A stretch of DNA of 64,000 nt from contig BOKS01000007.1 of NCBI GenBank assembly GCA_016861105.1, positions 124,001-188,000 on the forward strand. The letters run 5' to 3'. The DNA is from Betaproteobacteria bacterium (GTDB lineage: Bacteria; Pseudomonadota; Gammaproteobacteria; Burkholderiales; Casimicrobiaceae). The first letter of the stretch is position 1; the number at the start of each line of letters is the position of its first letter. Positions 34,879 through 44,158 of the stretch are shown piece after piece. The position numbers were made by a program, and so were the translations under genes. Under the pieces are notes generated by a model. It worked only from the letters and a program-made list of their open reading frames with translations. It searched no databases and was not told the origin of the DNA.

Positions 34879-34961
34879 ATCGTGCGTCGGCTGCGTCCCC
34901 CGGCGGTCCTGGTCCCCGGCGCGCGGCGGCGTTGCCCACGAGCCCGGAGGAGGATTCCCGC

Positions 34962-35927
34962 ATGACGACCCGAACGCTGGCCCCGGCGCTGCGCGCCGCG
35001 GCCCTCGCAGCCTGTGCCTGCCTCGTCGCGCTGCCCGCGCTCGCGGCGCCGAAGTCCACGATCGTGCTGGGCGCGACGAACTCCACGTCCAGCCACTTCG
35101 CCGTGGCGAACGGCATGGTGAAGGCGATCAAGGCGGGCATCCCGTCGTCGAACGTATCGGTCATCGAGACCGGCGCCAGCGTCGACAACGTGCGGCGCCT
35201 CACGAAGTCGGAGATCGACATCGGCCTGATCGCCACCGACACCGGCATCCAGGCGCTCACCGGCACGGGCCCGTTCCAGGGTCGTGCCGTCGACGACCTC
35301 GTCGCCGTGTACTCGTACGACGTGTCGGTGCTGAACGTCGCGGTCACGCAGGATTCGGGCATTGCCGACCTGAAGGGTCTCGCCGGCAAGAAGTTCAATC
35401 CCGGCATCCGCGGCAGCGGCGCCGAACTGCTGACGCGGCAGGTGTTCGGCACGCTCGGCATCGAGCCGCAGTGGGTGCCCGGCACGGTCAAGGACGCCAC
35501 GGAAGGCATCCAGAACAGGCAGATCGTCGGCTACTCGAAGTACGGGCCGGGCCAAGGCGTCGACGCCACGCTGCGCGAGCTGATGGTCACCACGCCGATG
35601 CGGCTGCTGTCGTTCGACGCGGACGCGCAGGCGAAGGTCACGTCGACGGTGAAGGGCGTCGGATTCACGCAGATCGCCAACGTCATGCAGGGCCAGGGCG
35701 CGGTGACGGCGCCGACCGTGCTGATCGTCTACGGCACCCGCCGCAGCCTGATGGACGACGAGACCGCGTTCGCGATCGCCAAGGCGATCCACGAGCACAA
35801 GCAGTCGCTGATCGAGGCGTGGCCGCACCTCAGGGACTTCGACTTCAAGGCGCAGGCGCTCGCCGCCGAGAAGGTCGGCATCCCGCTGCACCCGGGCGCG
35901 AAGAAGTACTGGACCTCGGTGCAGTGA
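34962..35927 (+). CDS. TAXI-family TRAP transporter solute-binding protein
   Basis: A 321-residue periplasmic binding protein. Signal peptide with a hydrophobic core (ALRAAALAACACLVALPALA) and cleavage before APKST. The mature protein has the TAXI pattern: TIVLGATNSTSSHFAVANG at the start, EIDIGLIATDTGIQA, and KKFNPGIRGSGAELLTRQV. TAXI proteins feed 4-carbon or longer organic anions to a fused TRAP permease, here the next gene (GTGA overlap). ATG follows a strong GGAGGAGGA. Ligand is not predictable; the surrounding acyl-CoA genes suggest a carboxylate. Confidence 0.88.
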   Translation: MTTRTLAPALRAAALAACACLVALPALAAPKSTIVLGATNSTSSHFAVANGMVKAIKAGIPSSNVSVIETGASVDNVRRLTKSEIDIGLIATDTGIQALTGTGPFQGRAVDDLVAVYSYDVSVLNVAVTQDSGIADLKGLAGKKFNPGIRGSGAELLTRQVFGTLGIEPQWVPGTVKDATEGIQNRQIVGYSKYGPGQGVDATLRELMVTTPMRLLSFDADAQAKVTSTVKGVGFTQIANVMQGQGAVTAPTVLIVYGTRRSLMDDETAFAIAKAIHEHKQSLIEAWPHLRDFDFKAQALAAEKVGIPLHPGAKKYWTSVQ

Positions 35928-37855
35928 GCGTTTCCCGCGACGAGGCACGCGGCGGGCCGGGCGCCATGGCGTTCGCCGCCGCGTGCGTCGCGTTCGCGCT
36001 GTTCCACGTCTACACGTCGTTCGCCGGCTCGTTCGACCCGCTGGTGCAGCGGGGCGTCTTCATCGGCGGGGCGCTCGGCCTCGCGTACTGGATCGAATCG
36101 CGGCGGGCCTCGTCCGCAGCATGGCGATGGATCGCCGCCGCGCTCGCCGTCGCGGGGGCCTACGGCGGCCTGCACGTCGTGCTGCACAACGCGCGCTTCA
36201 TGGACATCATGAACGACCTCGAGCCGCGCGACTTCGCCGCGGCCGCGGTCGTCATCGTCGCGCTGCTCGTGGCGACGCAGCGCCTGCTCGGCTGGGCGCT
36301 GCCGGTGCTCACCGCGATCGCGCTCGTCTACTACGTGTTCGGCCACGCCGCCATGAGCGGGCTGTGGCAGCCGCCGCGCGTCTCGTTCGACACCGTCGCG
36401 AGCACGCTGTACGCGTCGACGAACGGCATCTTCGGCTTCATGGCCGACATCGGCACGGGCGTCATCGCCATCTACGTGATCTTCGGCGCGCTGCTCATGG
36501 CCACGGGCGCGGGCGAGGTGTTCGTCCAGCTGGCCGGTCGCGTGGCGGGGCGCGGCCGGGGCGGCCCGGCGAAGATCGCCGTCGTCACGTCGGCGCTGTT
36601 CGGGACGGTCTCCGGGTCGGCGGTGGCGAACGTCATGGCGGTCGGCTCCGTCACGATCCCGACCATGGAACGCGCCGGCTACCCGAAGGCGTTCGCCGCC
36701 GGCGTCGAGGCGAGCGCGTCCGCGGGCGGCCAGATCATGCCGCCGATCATGGGCGCGGGCGCGTTCCTGATGGCGGAGCTGCTCAACATCCCGTACCTGA
36801 CGATCGCGGCCGCGGCGGCGATCCCGGCGGTGATGTACTTCACGACCATCTTCGTCAGCGTCGACCTGTACGCGCGGCTGCACGACCTCGGCCGCGACGA
36901 CGGCGAGCGGCCGCGGATCGACCCCGTGAAGGCGGTCCCGCTGGCCATCGCCGTCGGGACGCTGGTGGGCATGCTGGTCGCGGGCTACACGCCGACGTAT
37001 TCGGGCGCCGCGGCGACGATGGCGCTGCTCGCGAGCGCGCTGCTGTCGCGGCTGGCCGCATCGCTGCTCGGCCGCGGCGACGCTCCGGGGGCGACGCTGC
37101 GCGCGTTCGGGCGCGTCCTCTGGACCGGCTTCGCCGACGGCGGCAAGGGCCTCGTGATGATCGCCGTGCTGCTCGGCTGCGCGGGCATCCTCACGTCGAT
37201 CCTGTCGGCGTCGGGGCTCGGCTCGAAGGTGTCGAGCGAGCTGATCGCGATCGCGGGCGACAGCCTGCTCGTCGCCCTCGTCCTTTCGGCGGTGCTGTGC
37301 ATCCTGCTCGGCATGGACGTGCCGACCACGGCGTCGTACGTCCTCACGGCGTCGGTCGCAGCGCCGCTGCTCGCGAAGCTCGGTCTGCCGCCGCTGACCG
37401 CGCATCTCTTCATCTTCTACTTCGCGATCCTGTCGGCGATCACGCCGCCGGTGTGCGCGAGCGTCTACGCGGCGGCGGCGATCGCGCGCGAGCGCTTCTG
37501 GAGCGTCGCCCGCTACGCGATGCTCATCGCCGGGGCGGTCTACGTCATCCCGTTCATGCTCGTGTACCGGCCGGGACTCGTCCTGCAGGGCGACGCGACG
37601 GCGATCGCCTACGACGCCGCGATGACGCTGCTCGCGGTCGTCGCGATGTGCTCGGCGACGATCGGCTACCTCGCGGGGCGGGCCGGTCCGCTCGTGCGCC
37701 TGGCGCTGCTCGCCACCGGCGCGCTGTTCTTCGTTCCCGGTCCCGTCTACGACGCGACGGCGGCGCTGATGCTCGCGGCGATCGTCGCCTGGCAGATCGC
37801 CGCGCGCCGGCGCGCGGCACCCGCAGGCGGCGTGGCCGCAGGAGGCAAGCGATGA
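35924..37855 (+). CDS. TAXI-type TRAP permease (fused small and large subunits)
   Basis: A 643-residue inner-membrane protein with about 16-18 helices: an N-terminal DctQ-like part (FALFHVYTSFAG, about 1-130) fused to a DctM-like part with FMADIGTGVIAIYVIFGALL, GGPAKIAVVTSALFGTVSGS, GGQIMPPIMGAGAFLMAELL and LGMDVPTTASYVLTA, the Na+-coupled elevator core. GTG 35924 overlaps the stop of the binding protein gene; an ATG at 35966 is an alternative start. It should import the same unknown organic anion. Its end overlaps the following MaoC gene (ATGA), tying transport directly to catabolism. Confidence 0.88.
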   Translation: MSVSRDEARGGPGAMAFAAACVAFALFHVYTSFAGSFDPLVQRGVFIGGALGLAYWIESRRASSAAWRWIAAALAVAGAYGGLHVVLHNARFMDIMNDLEPRDFAAAAVVIVALLVATQRLLGWALPVLTAIALVYYVFGHAAMSGLWQPPRVSFDTVASTLYASTNGIFGFMADIGTGVIAIYVIFGALLMATGAGEVFVQLAGRVAGRGRGGPAKIAVVTSALFGTVSGSAVANVMAVGSVTIPTMERAGYPKAFAAGVEASASAGGQIMPPIMGAGAFLMAELLNIPYLTIAAAAAIPAVMYFTTIFVSVDLYARLHDLGRDDGERPRIDPVKAVPLAIAVGTLVGMLVAGYTPTYSGAAATMALLASALLSRLAASLLGRGDAPGATLRAFGRVLWTGFADGGKGLVMIAVLLGCAGILTSILSASGLGSKVSSELIAIAGDSLLVALVLSAVLCILLGMDVPTTASYVLTASVAAPLLAKLGLPPLTAHLFIFYFAILSAITPPVCASVYAAAAIARERFWSVARYAMLIAGAVYVIPFMLVYRPGLVLQGDATAIAYDAAMTLLAVVAMCSATIGYLAGRAGPLVRLALLATGALFFVPGPVYDATAALMLAAIVAWQIAARRRAAPAGGVAAGGKR

Positions 37856-38322
37856 TCGATGCACCGTTCGGCGAGCTCGCCGTCGGCCACAGGCGCGTGT
37901 CGCGCGGCCGCACCATCACCGAGACGGACGTGGTGAACTTCTGCATGCTGACTGGCAACTGGCTCGAGCTGCACTCCAACGTCGAGTTCGCGAAGAGCAC
38001 GCTCTACGGCCAGCGACTCGTGCAGGGTGGGCTCGTGTTCGTCGTCGTGAACGCGCTGCTCGGCTTCGATCCGGAGCTGATCGAGGCGTTCTACGGCGTC
38101 GACCGGCTGCGCTTCGTCAAGCCGACGTTCATCGGCGACACGCTCTACGCGCGCACTGAGGTGCTGCGCCTCGCCGACAGGGGCGAGCGGCACGGCGTCG
38201 CCACGCTGCTGCTCGAAGGGATCAACCAGCGCCGCGAGGTCGTGCTCCGCTGCGAGTTCAGCCTGCTGGTGCGCAAGGAGAGGCTCGCGGTGGCACCGCC
38301 GGTGCCGCTGGAACAGGCATGA
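37852..38322 (+). CDS. MaoC-like hotdog dehydratase (second copy)
   Basis: A 156-residue MaoC-type protein with GRTITETDVVNFCMLTG (about 19-35) and an active-site-like YGQRLVQGGLVFVVVNALLG (about 55-74), then VKPTFIGDTLYARTEV. Likely a hydratase for a CoA ester of the imported acid. GGAGG precedes ATG 37852. It overlaps the permease gene and the next acyl-CoA dehydrogenase by 4 bp each, so all are translationally coupled. Confidence 0.83.
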   Translation: MIDAPFGELAVGHRRVSRGRTITETDVVNFCMLTGNWLELHSNVEFAKSTLYGQRLVQGGLVFVVVNALLGFDPELIEAFYGVDRLRFVKPTFIGDTLYARTEVLRLADRGERHGVATLLLEGINQRREVVLRCEFSLLVRKERLAVAPPVPLEQA

Positions 38323-39461
38323 ACTTCCTCACCGACGAACAGAGGCTCTGGAAGGAGCAGGTCGACCGCTTCATGGAGCGCGAGATCGGCCGCGAGTACA
38401 TCCGCCGCTGCGACATGGGGCGCGAGTACCCGTACGAAGGCTACGCGAAGATCGCCGCGCAGGACTGGCTGCGGCTGCTGATCCCCGAGGACCACGGCGG
38501 GCTCGGCGGCACGATCTTCGACTACGCGCTCATGTGCGAGGGGCTGGCGCGCTACGGCTTCGACTTCGCCACCGCGCTCATGGTGTCCACCTTCACGGCG
38601 ATGAACATCGTCAAGTTCGGCACCGACCGGCAGAAGGCCGACTGCCTCGAGCCGTTCATGAGCGGTCGCATCCGCTTCTCGATCTCGATCTCCGAGCCGT
38701 CCGCCGGCTCGGACGCCGCGAACACGAAGACGCGCGCGATCCCCGACGGCGACGGCTTCGTGCTGCGCGGCCAGAAGCTGTGGTGCAGCGGCGCGGCGGC
38801 GAAGGACGTCGTCATCGCGATGCTCGTGCGCACCGACCCCGACGCGAAGAAGCACGCGGGGCTGTCGGTGTTCCTCGTGCCCAACGACACGAAGGGTCTC
38901 GACATCCGCCGGCTGCCGACGATGGCGCGGCACGCCACGGGCACCACCGAGATCTTCGTCGACGACGCCCGCGTCGAGCGCTCGCAGGTGCTGGGGGAAC
39001 TCGGCAAGGGCTGGTCGATCATCACCGACCACCTCGAGCTCGAGCGCATCGCCGTCTCGGCGGGCTACGTCGGCAACGCGCAGCAGGCGGTCGACGATGC
39101 GCTGCGCTACGCGCACGACCGCATCCAGTTCGACCGGCCGATCTTCGACTTCCAGGTGATCCGTCACATGCTCGCCGACATGCAGACGAAGGTCGACGCG
39201 GCAAGGCTGCTCGTCTACCGCGCTGCCGACCTCGCCACGCGCGGAATCCCGTGCGCGAAGGAGGTGAGCATGGGCAAGCTGTTCGCGTCCGAGACGCTGC
39301 AGGAGGTCTCGCGGATGGGCATGCAGATCCTCGGCGGCCACGGGATGCTGCCGGAGGCCGACATGGAGCGCTACTTCCGCGAGGGCATGCAGTCGACGAT
39401 CGGCGCCGGCACCTCGCAGATCCAGCGGACGATCATCGCCAAGGCGATGCGTCTCGGCTAG
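38319..39461 (+). CDS. Acyl-CoA dehydrogenase (second copy)
   Basis: A 380-residue acyl-CoA dehydrogenase with SISEPSAGSDAANTKTRA (FAD loop, about 121-138), LWCSGAAAKDVVIA and a C-terminal STIGAGTSQIQRTII. The residue that is Glu in the first copy (YEGTSQ) is Ala here, as in enzymes that take the base from another position; the first and second copies therefore probably act on different substrates or steps. It overlaps the MaoC gene by 4 bp and is followed 12 bp later by the CoA-transferase. Confidence 0.87.
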   Translation: MNFLTDEQRLWKEQVDRFMEREIGREYIRRCDMGREYPYEGYAKIAAQDWLRLLIPEDHGGLGGTIFDYALMCEGLARYGFDFATALMVSTFTAMNIVKFGTDRQKADCLEPFMSGRIRFSISISEPSAGSDAANTKTRAIPDGDGFVLRGQKLWCSGAAAKDVVIAMLVRTDPDAKKHAGLSVFLVPNDTKGLDIRRLPTMARHATGTTEIFVDDARVERSQVLGELGKGWSIITDHLELERIAVSAGYVGNAQQAVDDALRYAHDRIQFDRPIFDFQVIRHMLADMQTKVDAARLLVYRAADLATRGIPCAKEVSMGKLFASETLQEVSRMGMQILGGHGMLPEADMERYFREGMQSTIGAGTSQIQRTIIAKAMRLG

Positions 39462-39473
39462 CGGGACGGCACG

Positions 39474-40697
39474 ATGGCCGGACCGCTCGCGGGCATCCGC
39501 GTCCTCGACCTCTCGCGGATCCTCGCGGGGCCGTGGGCGACGCAGAACTTCGCCGACATGGGCGCCGACGTCGTCAAGATCGAGCGCCCCGGCGAGGGCG
39601 ACGACACGCGCAAGATGGGGCCGCCGTGGATCCGCGACGCGGCCACCGGCGAGGCGGTCGACGCCGCCTACTTCGCGTCGTGCAACCGGGGCAAGCGCTC
39701 GGTGACGCTCGACATCGCCACGCCCGAGGGGCGCGCGATCGCGCACCGGCTGGTCGCGGCGAGCGACGTGCTGGTCGAGAACTACAAGGTCGGCGCACTG
39801 GCGAAGTACGGCCTCGACTACGCGAGCGTGGCGACCATCAACCCGCGGATCGTCTACTGCTCGATCACCGGCTTCGGCCAGACCGGGCCGTACGCGCAGC
39901 GGCCGGGGTACGACTTCCTCGTGCAAGGCATGGGCGGGCTGATGAGCGTCACGGGCGAGCGCGACGACCTGCCGGGCGGCGGTCCGCAACGCGCGGGCGT
40001 CGCGCTCGCCGACATCCTCACCGGCATGTACGCGACGAGCGCGGTCGTCGCGGCGCTGTTCCACCGCGAGCGCACCGGCCGCGGCCAGTCGATCGACATG
40101 GCGCTGCTCGACGCGCAGGTCGCCACGCTCGCGAACCAGGGCATGAACTGGCTCATCGGCGGCACCGTCCCGAAGCGCTTCGGCAACGGCCATCCGAACA
40201 TCGTGCCGTACCAGGCGTTCGCGACCGCCGACGGCCACGTGATCCTCGCGGTCGGCAACGACGAGCAGTACGCGCGGTTCTGCGCCGCCGCCGGCCGTCC
40301 GGAACTCGCCGACGACGAGCGCTACCGGACCATCGCGCAGCGCAATGCGCATCGCGGCACGCTCATCCCCGAGCTCGCGGCGATCCTCGCGTCGCGCACG
40401 ACGGACGAGTGGGTGGCGCTCGCCGAGCGCGTGCAGGTGCCGATCGGCCCGATCAACACGATCGACCGCGTGTTCGCCGACCCGCAGGTGGTCGCGCGCG
40501 GCATGCGCGTGGACCTGCCGCACCCGCGTGCCGGCACGCTGCCGTCGATCGCGAGCCCGATGCGGTTCAGCGAGACGCCGATCGAGTACACGCACGCGCC
40601 GCCGGTGCTCGGGCAGCACACGGCCGAGGTGCTGCGCGAGCTCGCAGGCGTCGATGCCGACGAGCTCGCCCGCCTGAAGGCGAAGCGTGTCGTCTGA
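39474..40697 (+). CDS. CaiB/BaiF-type CoA-transferase (family III)
   Basis: A 407-residue family III CoA-transferase. It opens GPLAGIRVLDLSRILAGPW and ADMGADVVKIERPGEGDDTR, the canonical N-terminal motifs; SRGKRSVTLDI-type segment is NRGKRSVTLDIATPEG, and ENYKVGALAKYGLDY follows. The catalytic Asp lies in the VALADILTGMYATSAV region. Its job here would be to activate the imported carboxylate by exchanging CoA with another acyl-CoA. It overlaps the reductase gene by 11 bp. Confidence 0.88.
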   Translation: MAGPLAGIRVLDLSRILAGPWATQNFADMGADVVKIERPGEGDDTRKMGPPWIRDAATGEAVDAAYFASCNRGKRSVTLDIATPEGRAIAHRLVAASDVLVENYKVGALAKYGLDYASVATINPRIVYCSITGFGQTGPYAQRPGYDFLVQGMGGLMSVTGERDDLPGGGPQRAGVALADILTGMYATSAVVAALFHRERTGRGQSIDMALLDAQVATLANQGMNWLIGGTVPKRFGNGHPNIVPYQAFATADGHVILAVGNDEQYARFCAAAGRPELADDERYRTIAQRNAHRGTLIPELAAILASRTTDEWVALAERVQVPIGPINTIDRVFADPQVVARGMRVDLPHPRAGTLPSIASPMRFSETPIEYTHAPPVLGQHTAEVLRELAGVDADELARLKAKRVV

Positions 40698-42024
40698 CGC
40701 CCCGCTGTTCGCGCCGCTCGCGCTGCGCGGCACCACGCTGCGCAACCGCGTCGTCGTGTCGCCGATGCAGATGTACTCGACGCGCGACGGCTGCATCGGC
40801 GACTGGCACCTCGCGCACCTCGGCCGCTTCGCGCTCGGCGGCGCGGCGCTGGTGATGGTCGAGGCGACCGCGATCTCGCCGCGGGCGCGCAGCACGTGGC
40901 ACGACAACGGGCTGTGGAACGACGCGCACGTCGCCGCGTTCTGGCGGCTCACGTCGCTGCTGCACGAAGCCGGCGCCGCCGCGGGCATCCAGCTGCAGCA
41001 TGCCGGGCGCAAGGCGTCGACGCAGGCGCCGTGGCACGGCTTCGGTCCGCTGACCGACGCCGACCGCGCGCGCGGCGAGGCGCCGTGGCGCGCCGAGGGC
41101 CCGACGACGCGCGGCTGGAGCGAGCGCTACCCGCCGACGCACGCGATGACCGACGACGACATCGGGCGGCTGCTCGACGACTACCGCGCGGCCGCGCGGC
41201 GCGCGCTCGCCGCCGGCTTCGACGTCGTCGAGATCCACGCGGCGCATGGCTACCTGCTGCACTCGTTCCTGTCGCCGCTGTCGAACACGCGCAGCGATCG
41301 CTGGGGCGGCGACCGCGACGGGCGCATGCGGCTGCCGCTCGCCGTCGTGGCCGCGGTGCGCGAGGCGTGGCCCGCGGACCGGCCACTGTGCTTCCGCCTG
41401 TCGACGGTCGACGGCGTCGGCGTCGGCTGGTCGCTGGACGACTCGGTCGCGCTCGCCCGCCGGCTGCGCGAGGCCGGCGTGGACGTGGTCGACTGCTCGT
41501 CGGGCGGCATGAACCTGCCGTCGAAGGCGCATCTGGTGGCGCGCCGTCCCGGGTTCCAGGTGCCGTTCGCGCGGCGCGTGCGCGCCGAGGCGGACGTGGC
41601 GACCATGGCCGTCGGGCTGATCCGCGATCCGGCGCAGGCGAACGCGATCGTGCGCGACGGCGACGCGGATCTCGTCGCGCTCGCGCGCGAGATGCTGTGG
41701 GACCCGAACTGGCCGCTGCACGCGGCGCACGCGCTCGGCGTGGACGACGCGTGGTCGCGCTGGCCGCACCAGTTCGGCTGGTGGCTGGCGCGGCGCGACC
41801 GCGCGCGAAGCTACGGCGTCAGTTCCACTGCACGACGCCGGTCCACGCCGTCACGAGGACGACGAGCCCGAACGCGATCCGGTACCACGCGAACGGCACG
41901 AAGTCGTGGCGGCTCACGTAGCGGATCAGCCAGCGGATGCAGGCGAGCGCGCAGACGAACGAGACCACGAAGCCGACGGCGAACGTCGGCGCATCCGCCA
42001 TCGACAGCAGCGCGCGCTCCCTGA
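40687..42024 (+). CDS. OYE-type NADH:flavin oxidoreductase with unusual C-terminal run-on
   Basis: A 445-residue FMN enzyme of the old yellow enzyme / 2,4-dienoyl-CoA reductase-like group. The barrel begins [20 protein letters not shown] with MYSTRDG, has [32 protein letters not shown] and [19 protein letters not shown], ending the conserved fold near residue 378. About 65 further residues are Arg/Ser/Thr-rich and read antisense through the 3' end of uppP (from 41819). A natural C-terminus near 41820 is expected, so the tail may be a lost stop codon, a frameshift or a sequencing artefact. It probably reduces an unsaturated acyl-CoA or enone. Confidence 0.8.
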   Translation: MSSDAPLFAPLALRGTTLRNRVVVSPMQMYSTRDGCIGDWHLAHLGRFALGGAALVMVEATAISPRARSTWHDNGLWNDAHVAAFWRLTSLLHEAGAAAGIQLQHAGRKASTQAPWHGFGPLTDADRARGEAPWRAEGPTTRGWSERYPPTHAMTDDDIGRLLDDYRAAARRALAAGFDVVEIHAAHGYLLHSFLSPLSNTRSDRWGGDRDGRMRLPLAVVAAVREAWPADRPLCFRLSTVDGVGVGWSLDDSVALARRLREAGVDVVDCSSGGMNLPSKAHLVARRPGFQVPFARRVRAEADVATMAVGLIRDPAQANAIVRDGDADLVALAREMLWDPNWPLHAAHALGVDDAWSRWPHQFGWWLARRDRARSYGVSSTARRRSTPSRGRRARTRSGTTRTARSRGGSRSGSASGCRRARRRTRPRSRRRTSAHPPSTAARAP

Positions 42025-42649
42025 ACAGCGAGTAGGCGCCGGCGATCACCAGCGTCGGCACGGCGAGGAAGAACGAGAACTCGGTCGCTGCCTTGCGCGA
42101 CAGGCCGAACAGCATGCCGCCGATGATCGTCGCGCCGGAGCGCGACGTCCCCGGGATCAGCGCGAACGCCTGCGCGGCGCCGACCTTCAGCGCGTCGAGC
42201 GCCGTCATGTCGTCGACCTCGTGCACGCGCACCGCCGTCGGGCGCAGCCGCTGCCGGCGCTCGGCCCAGAGGATGACGAACGCCCCGGCGATGAACGCGA
42301 TCGCGACCGGCACCGGGTGGAACAGCGCGGCCTTGATGACCTTGCCGAACGCGAGCCCGAGGACCGCGAGCGGCACGAACGCGATCGCGAGGTTGAGCGC
42401 GAACCGGCGCGCGGCGGGGCTGGTGCCGAGGCCGGCCAGCGCCGTGCCGAAGCGGCGCCGGTACTCCCAGACCACGGCGAGCATCGCGCCCGACTGGATG
42501 ACGATCTCGAACACCTTCGCCTGCTCGCTCACGTAGCCGAGCAGCGAGCCGGCGACGATCAGGTGGCCGGTCGACGAGATCGGCAGGAACTCGGTGAGGC
42601 CCTCGACGATGCCGAGGATCAGCGCGGTGACGAGCGAAGCGGAGTCCAA
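41819..42649 (-). CDS. uppP: Undecaprenyl-diphosphatase UppP/BacA
   Basis: A 276-residue inner-membrane phosphatase with about eight helices that recycles undecaprenyl diphosphate to the monophosphate carrier for peptidoglycan and other glycans. Diagnostic segments are [20 protein letters not shown] (about residues 11-30, with the catalytic Glu), and [20 protein letters not shown] (about 168-187, the Arg/Ser motif). The start is TTG; the position fits the family N-terminus. Its 3' end overlaps the reductase gene above by 206 bp, tail to tail. Confidence 0.93.
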   Translation of the reverse strand: MDSASLVTALILGIVEGLTEFLPISSTGHLIVAGSLLGYVSEQAKVFEIVIQSGAMLAVVWEYRRRFGTALAGLGTSPAARRFALNLAIAFVPLAVLGLAFGKVIKAALFHPVPVAIAFIAGAFVILWAERRQRLRPTAVRVHEVDDMTALDALKVGAAQAFALIPGTSRSGATIIGGMLFGLSRKAATEFSFFLAVPTLVIAGAYSLFRERALLSMADAPTFAVGFVVSFVCALACIRWLIRYVSRHDFVPFAWYRIAFGLVVLVTAWTGVVQWN

Positions 42650-42782
42650 GCGGTGCGTTCGATGCGAGCGGAAGGGCCGGCGATTGTCGCACGCGCCGCC
42701 CGCGCCACCGGCCGCGAGACATCGCCGCGTGCATGAGGCGGCGCGCGCGGCGCATCGTGCGCCGCGCGAGCATCCGCGGACC

Positions 42783-43325
42783 TCAGCGCCCGCGATTGCG
42801 TTCGAGGATCTCGAGCGCGCGCGTCACGACGTCGTCGCTGCCGGCCTCGACGCGCCCCTGCGGCGTCATCTCGTCGACCAGCCCCGGCAGGATCGACGCG
42901 AGGCCGCCGGCGACCTCGTCGGGCGGCAGCCCGCTGTCGCGCGCCGCGCGGTCGATCTCGTCGCGGCCGAAGACCTGCGACAGCACGTCGGGCGAGATCG
43001 GCTCGTTGGCGCCGGTCGACGTCCACGAGTCCGCCTCGCGCGCGTGGCCCTGCTCGCGCAGCCGCCCGAGCACGCCCTCGAGGCCGCCGTTGCGCTGCAG
43101 GAGCTGCAGCGCCAGCATCACCAGCGCGCCCATCGCCGCGCCGCCGAGCGCCGCGCCGCCCTGCGAAGGCAGGCCGCGACCCGCGCCGGCGCCCGGCATG
43201 CCGGGCATGCCGCCCATCTGGTTCAGCAGGTCGCCAAGCCCGCCCATCCCCGACGGCCCCTGCGTCCGGCCGCCCTGCGCCATGCCGCCCAGCACCTGTC
43301 CCAGCAGTCCGTCCAGCAGTCCCAT
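42783..43325 (-). CDS. YidB-family protein
   Basis: A 180-residue protein with an N-terminal Gly/Met-rich low-complexity segment (about 1-60), a short hydrophobic stretch ([13 protein letters not shown]), and a C-terminal YidB-type domain: [20 protein letters not shown], then [20 protein letters not shown] and DEMTPQGRV. The function of YidB proteins is unknown. It is a single gene with GAGCGCGC upstream. Confidence 0.78.
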   Translation of the reverse strand: MGLLDGLLGQVLGGMAQGGRTQGPSGMGGLGDLLNQMGGMPGMPGAGAGRGLPSQGGAALGGAAMGALVMLALQLLQRNGGLEGVLGRLREQGHAREADSWTSTGANEPISPDVLSQVFGRDEIDRAARDSGLPPDEVAGGLASILPGLVDEMTPQGRVEAGSDDVVTRALEILERNRGR

Positions 43326-43380
43326 CGCGCGCTCCTCGTGTGTGACCTCGAGCGCATAGGATAGCCCCGGCCGGGGCGCC

Positions 43381-44037
43381 TCAGCGTTTCACGCCGAGCT
43401 CGTCCATGACCCGCTGCAGGTCGGCGCGCAGTTGCGCGACCTCGCGGGCGAGCGCGTCGACCTCGCGTCGCAGCGCGCTCGCCTCGCCGTCGTCGGCCGC
43501 TGCGGCCGCGTGCTCCGCCGGCGCCGCCGCGGGCCTGGCCGGCGCCCCGGACAGCAGGTGCATCCAGCGCGTCTCGCGCGTGCCGGGCTGGCGCGGCAGC
43601 TGGACGACGTACGGGCCGCCGCCGCGGTTCGCGAGCTCGTCCAGATACGCCTCGACCGACGAGACGTCGGCGAACCGGTGCAGGCGCTCGCAGTTCTGGC
43701 GCAGCTCGGCTGGCGTCTGCGGCCCGCGCAGCATCAGCGTCGCGAGCAGCGCGACCGACTCGGACGGCAGACCGAGCACGCGCCCCATGTTCTCGGCGTA
43801 GCGCATCACGCGGCCGCCGCTCGACTCGACGACGAGCGAGCGCTGGCGCAGGGCGTCGACGGCGGCCTGCACGTCGGCATCGCCTGCGTCGAGCACCGGG
43901 TCGCGGCTGGTCTTCTGGTTGCAGCCGGCGACGAGCGCGTTGAGCGTGAGCGGATAGGTGTCGGGGACCGTGTGGCGCTTCTCGACGAGGACGCCGAGGA
44001 CGCGGGTCTCGAGCAGCGAGAGGGCGGGCAGGTTCAT
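43381..44037 (-). CDS. YceH-family protein (DUF480)
   Basis: A 218-residue protein with two winged-helix modules. It begins [20 protein letters not shown] with [20 protein letters not shown], diagnostic for YceH, and [19 protein letters not shown] in the second module. The C-terminus ends in a predicted coiled coil ([20 protein letters not shown]). Possibly a DNA-binding or protein-interaction module; no reaction is known. The next gene (NYN-LOTUS) is divergent, 121 bp away. Confidence 0.85.
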   Translation of the reverse strand: MNLPALSLLETRVLGVLVEKRHTVPDTYPLTLNALVAGCNQKTSRDPVLDAGDADVQAAVDALRQRSLVVESSGGRVMRYAENMGRVLGLPSESVALLATLMLRGPQTPAELRQNCERLHRFADVSSVEAYLDELANRGGGPYVVQLPRQPGTRETRWMHLLSGAPARPAAAPAEHAAAAADDGEASALRREVDALAREVAQLRADLQRVMDELGVKR

Positions 44038-44158
44038 CCTGGGGTGCGGAAACGGCAGCGGCCGGGCAGTGTAGCGCGGGCGCGGGCCGGCGCGGCGCCC
44101 GTCTGCTATCGTGCGCGCCAGACGAGGGGCCGCGCGCCGCGCGGCAAGGACGAGAGGC

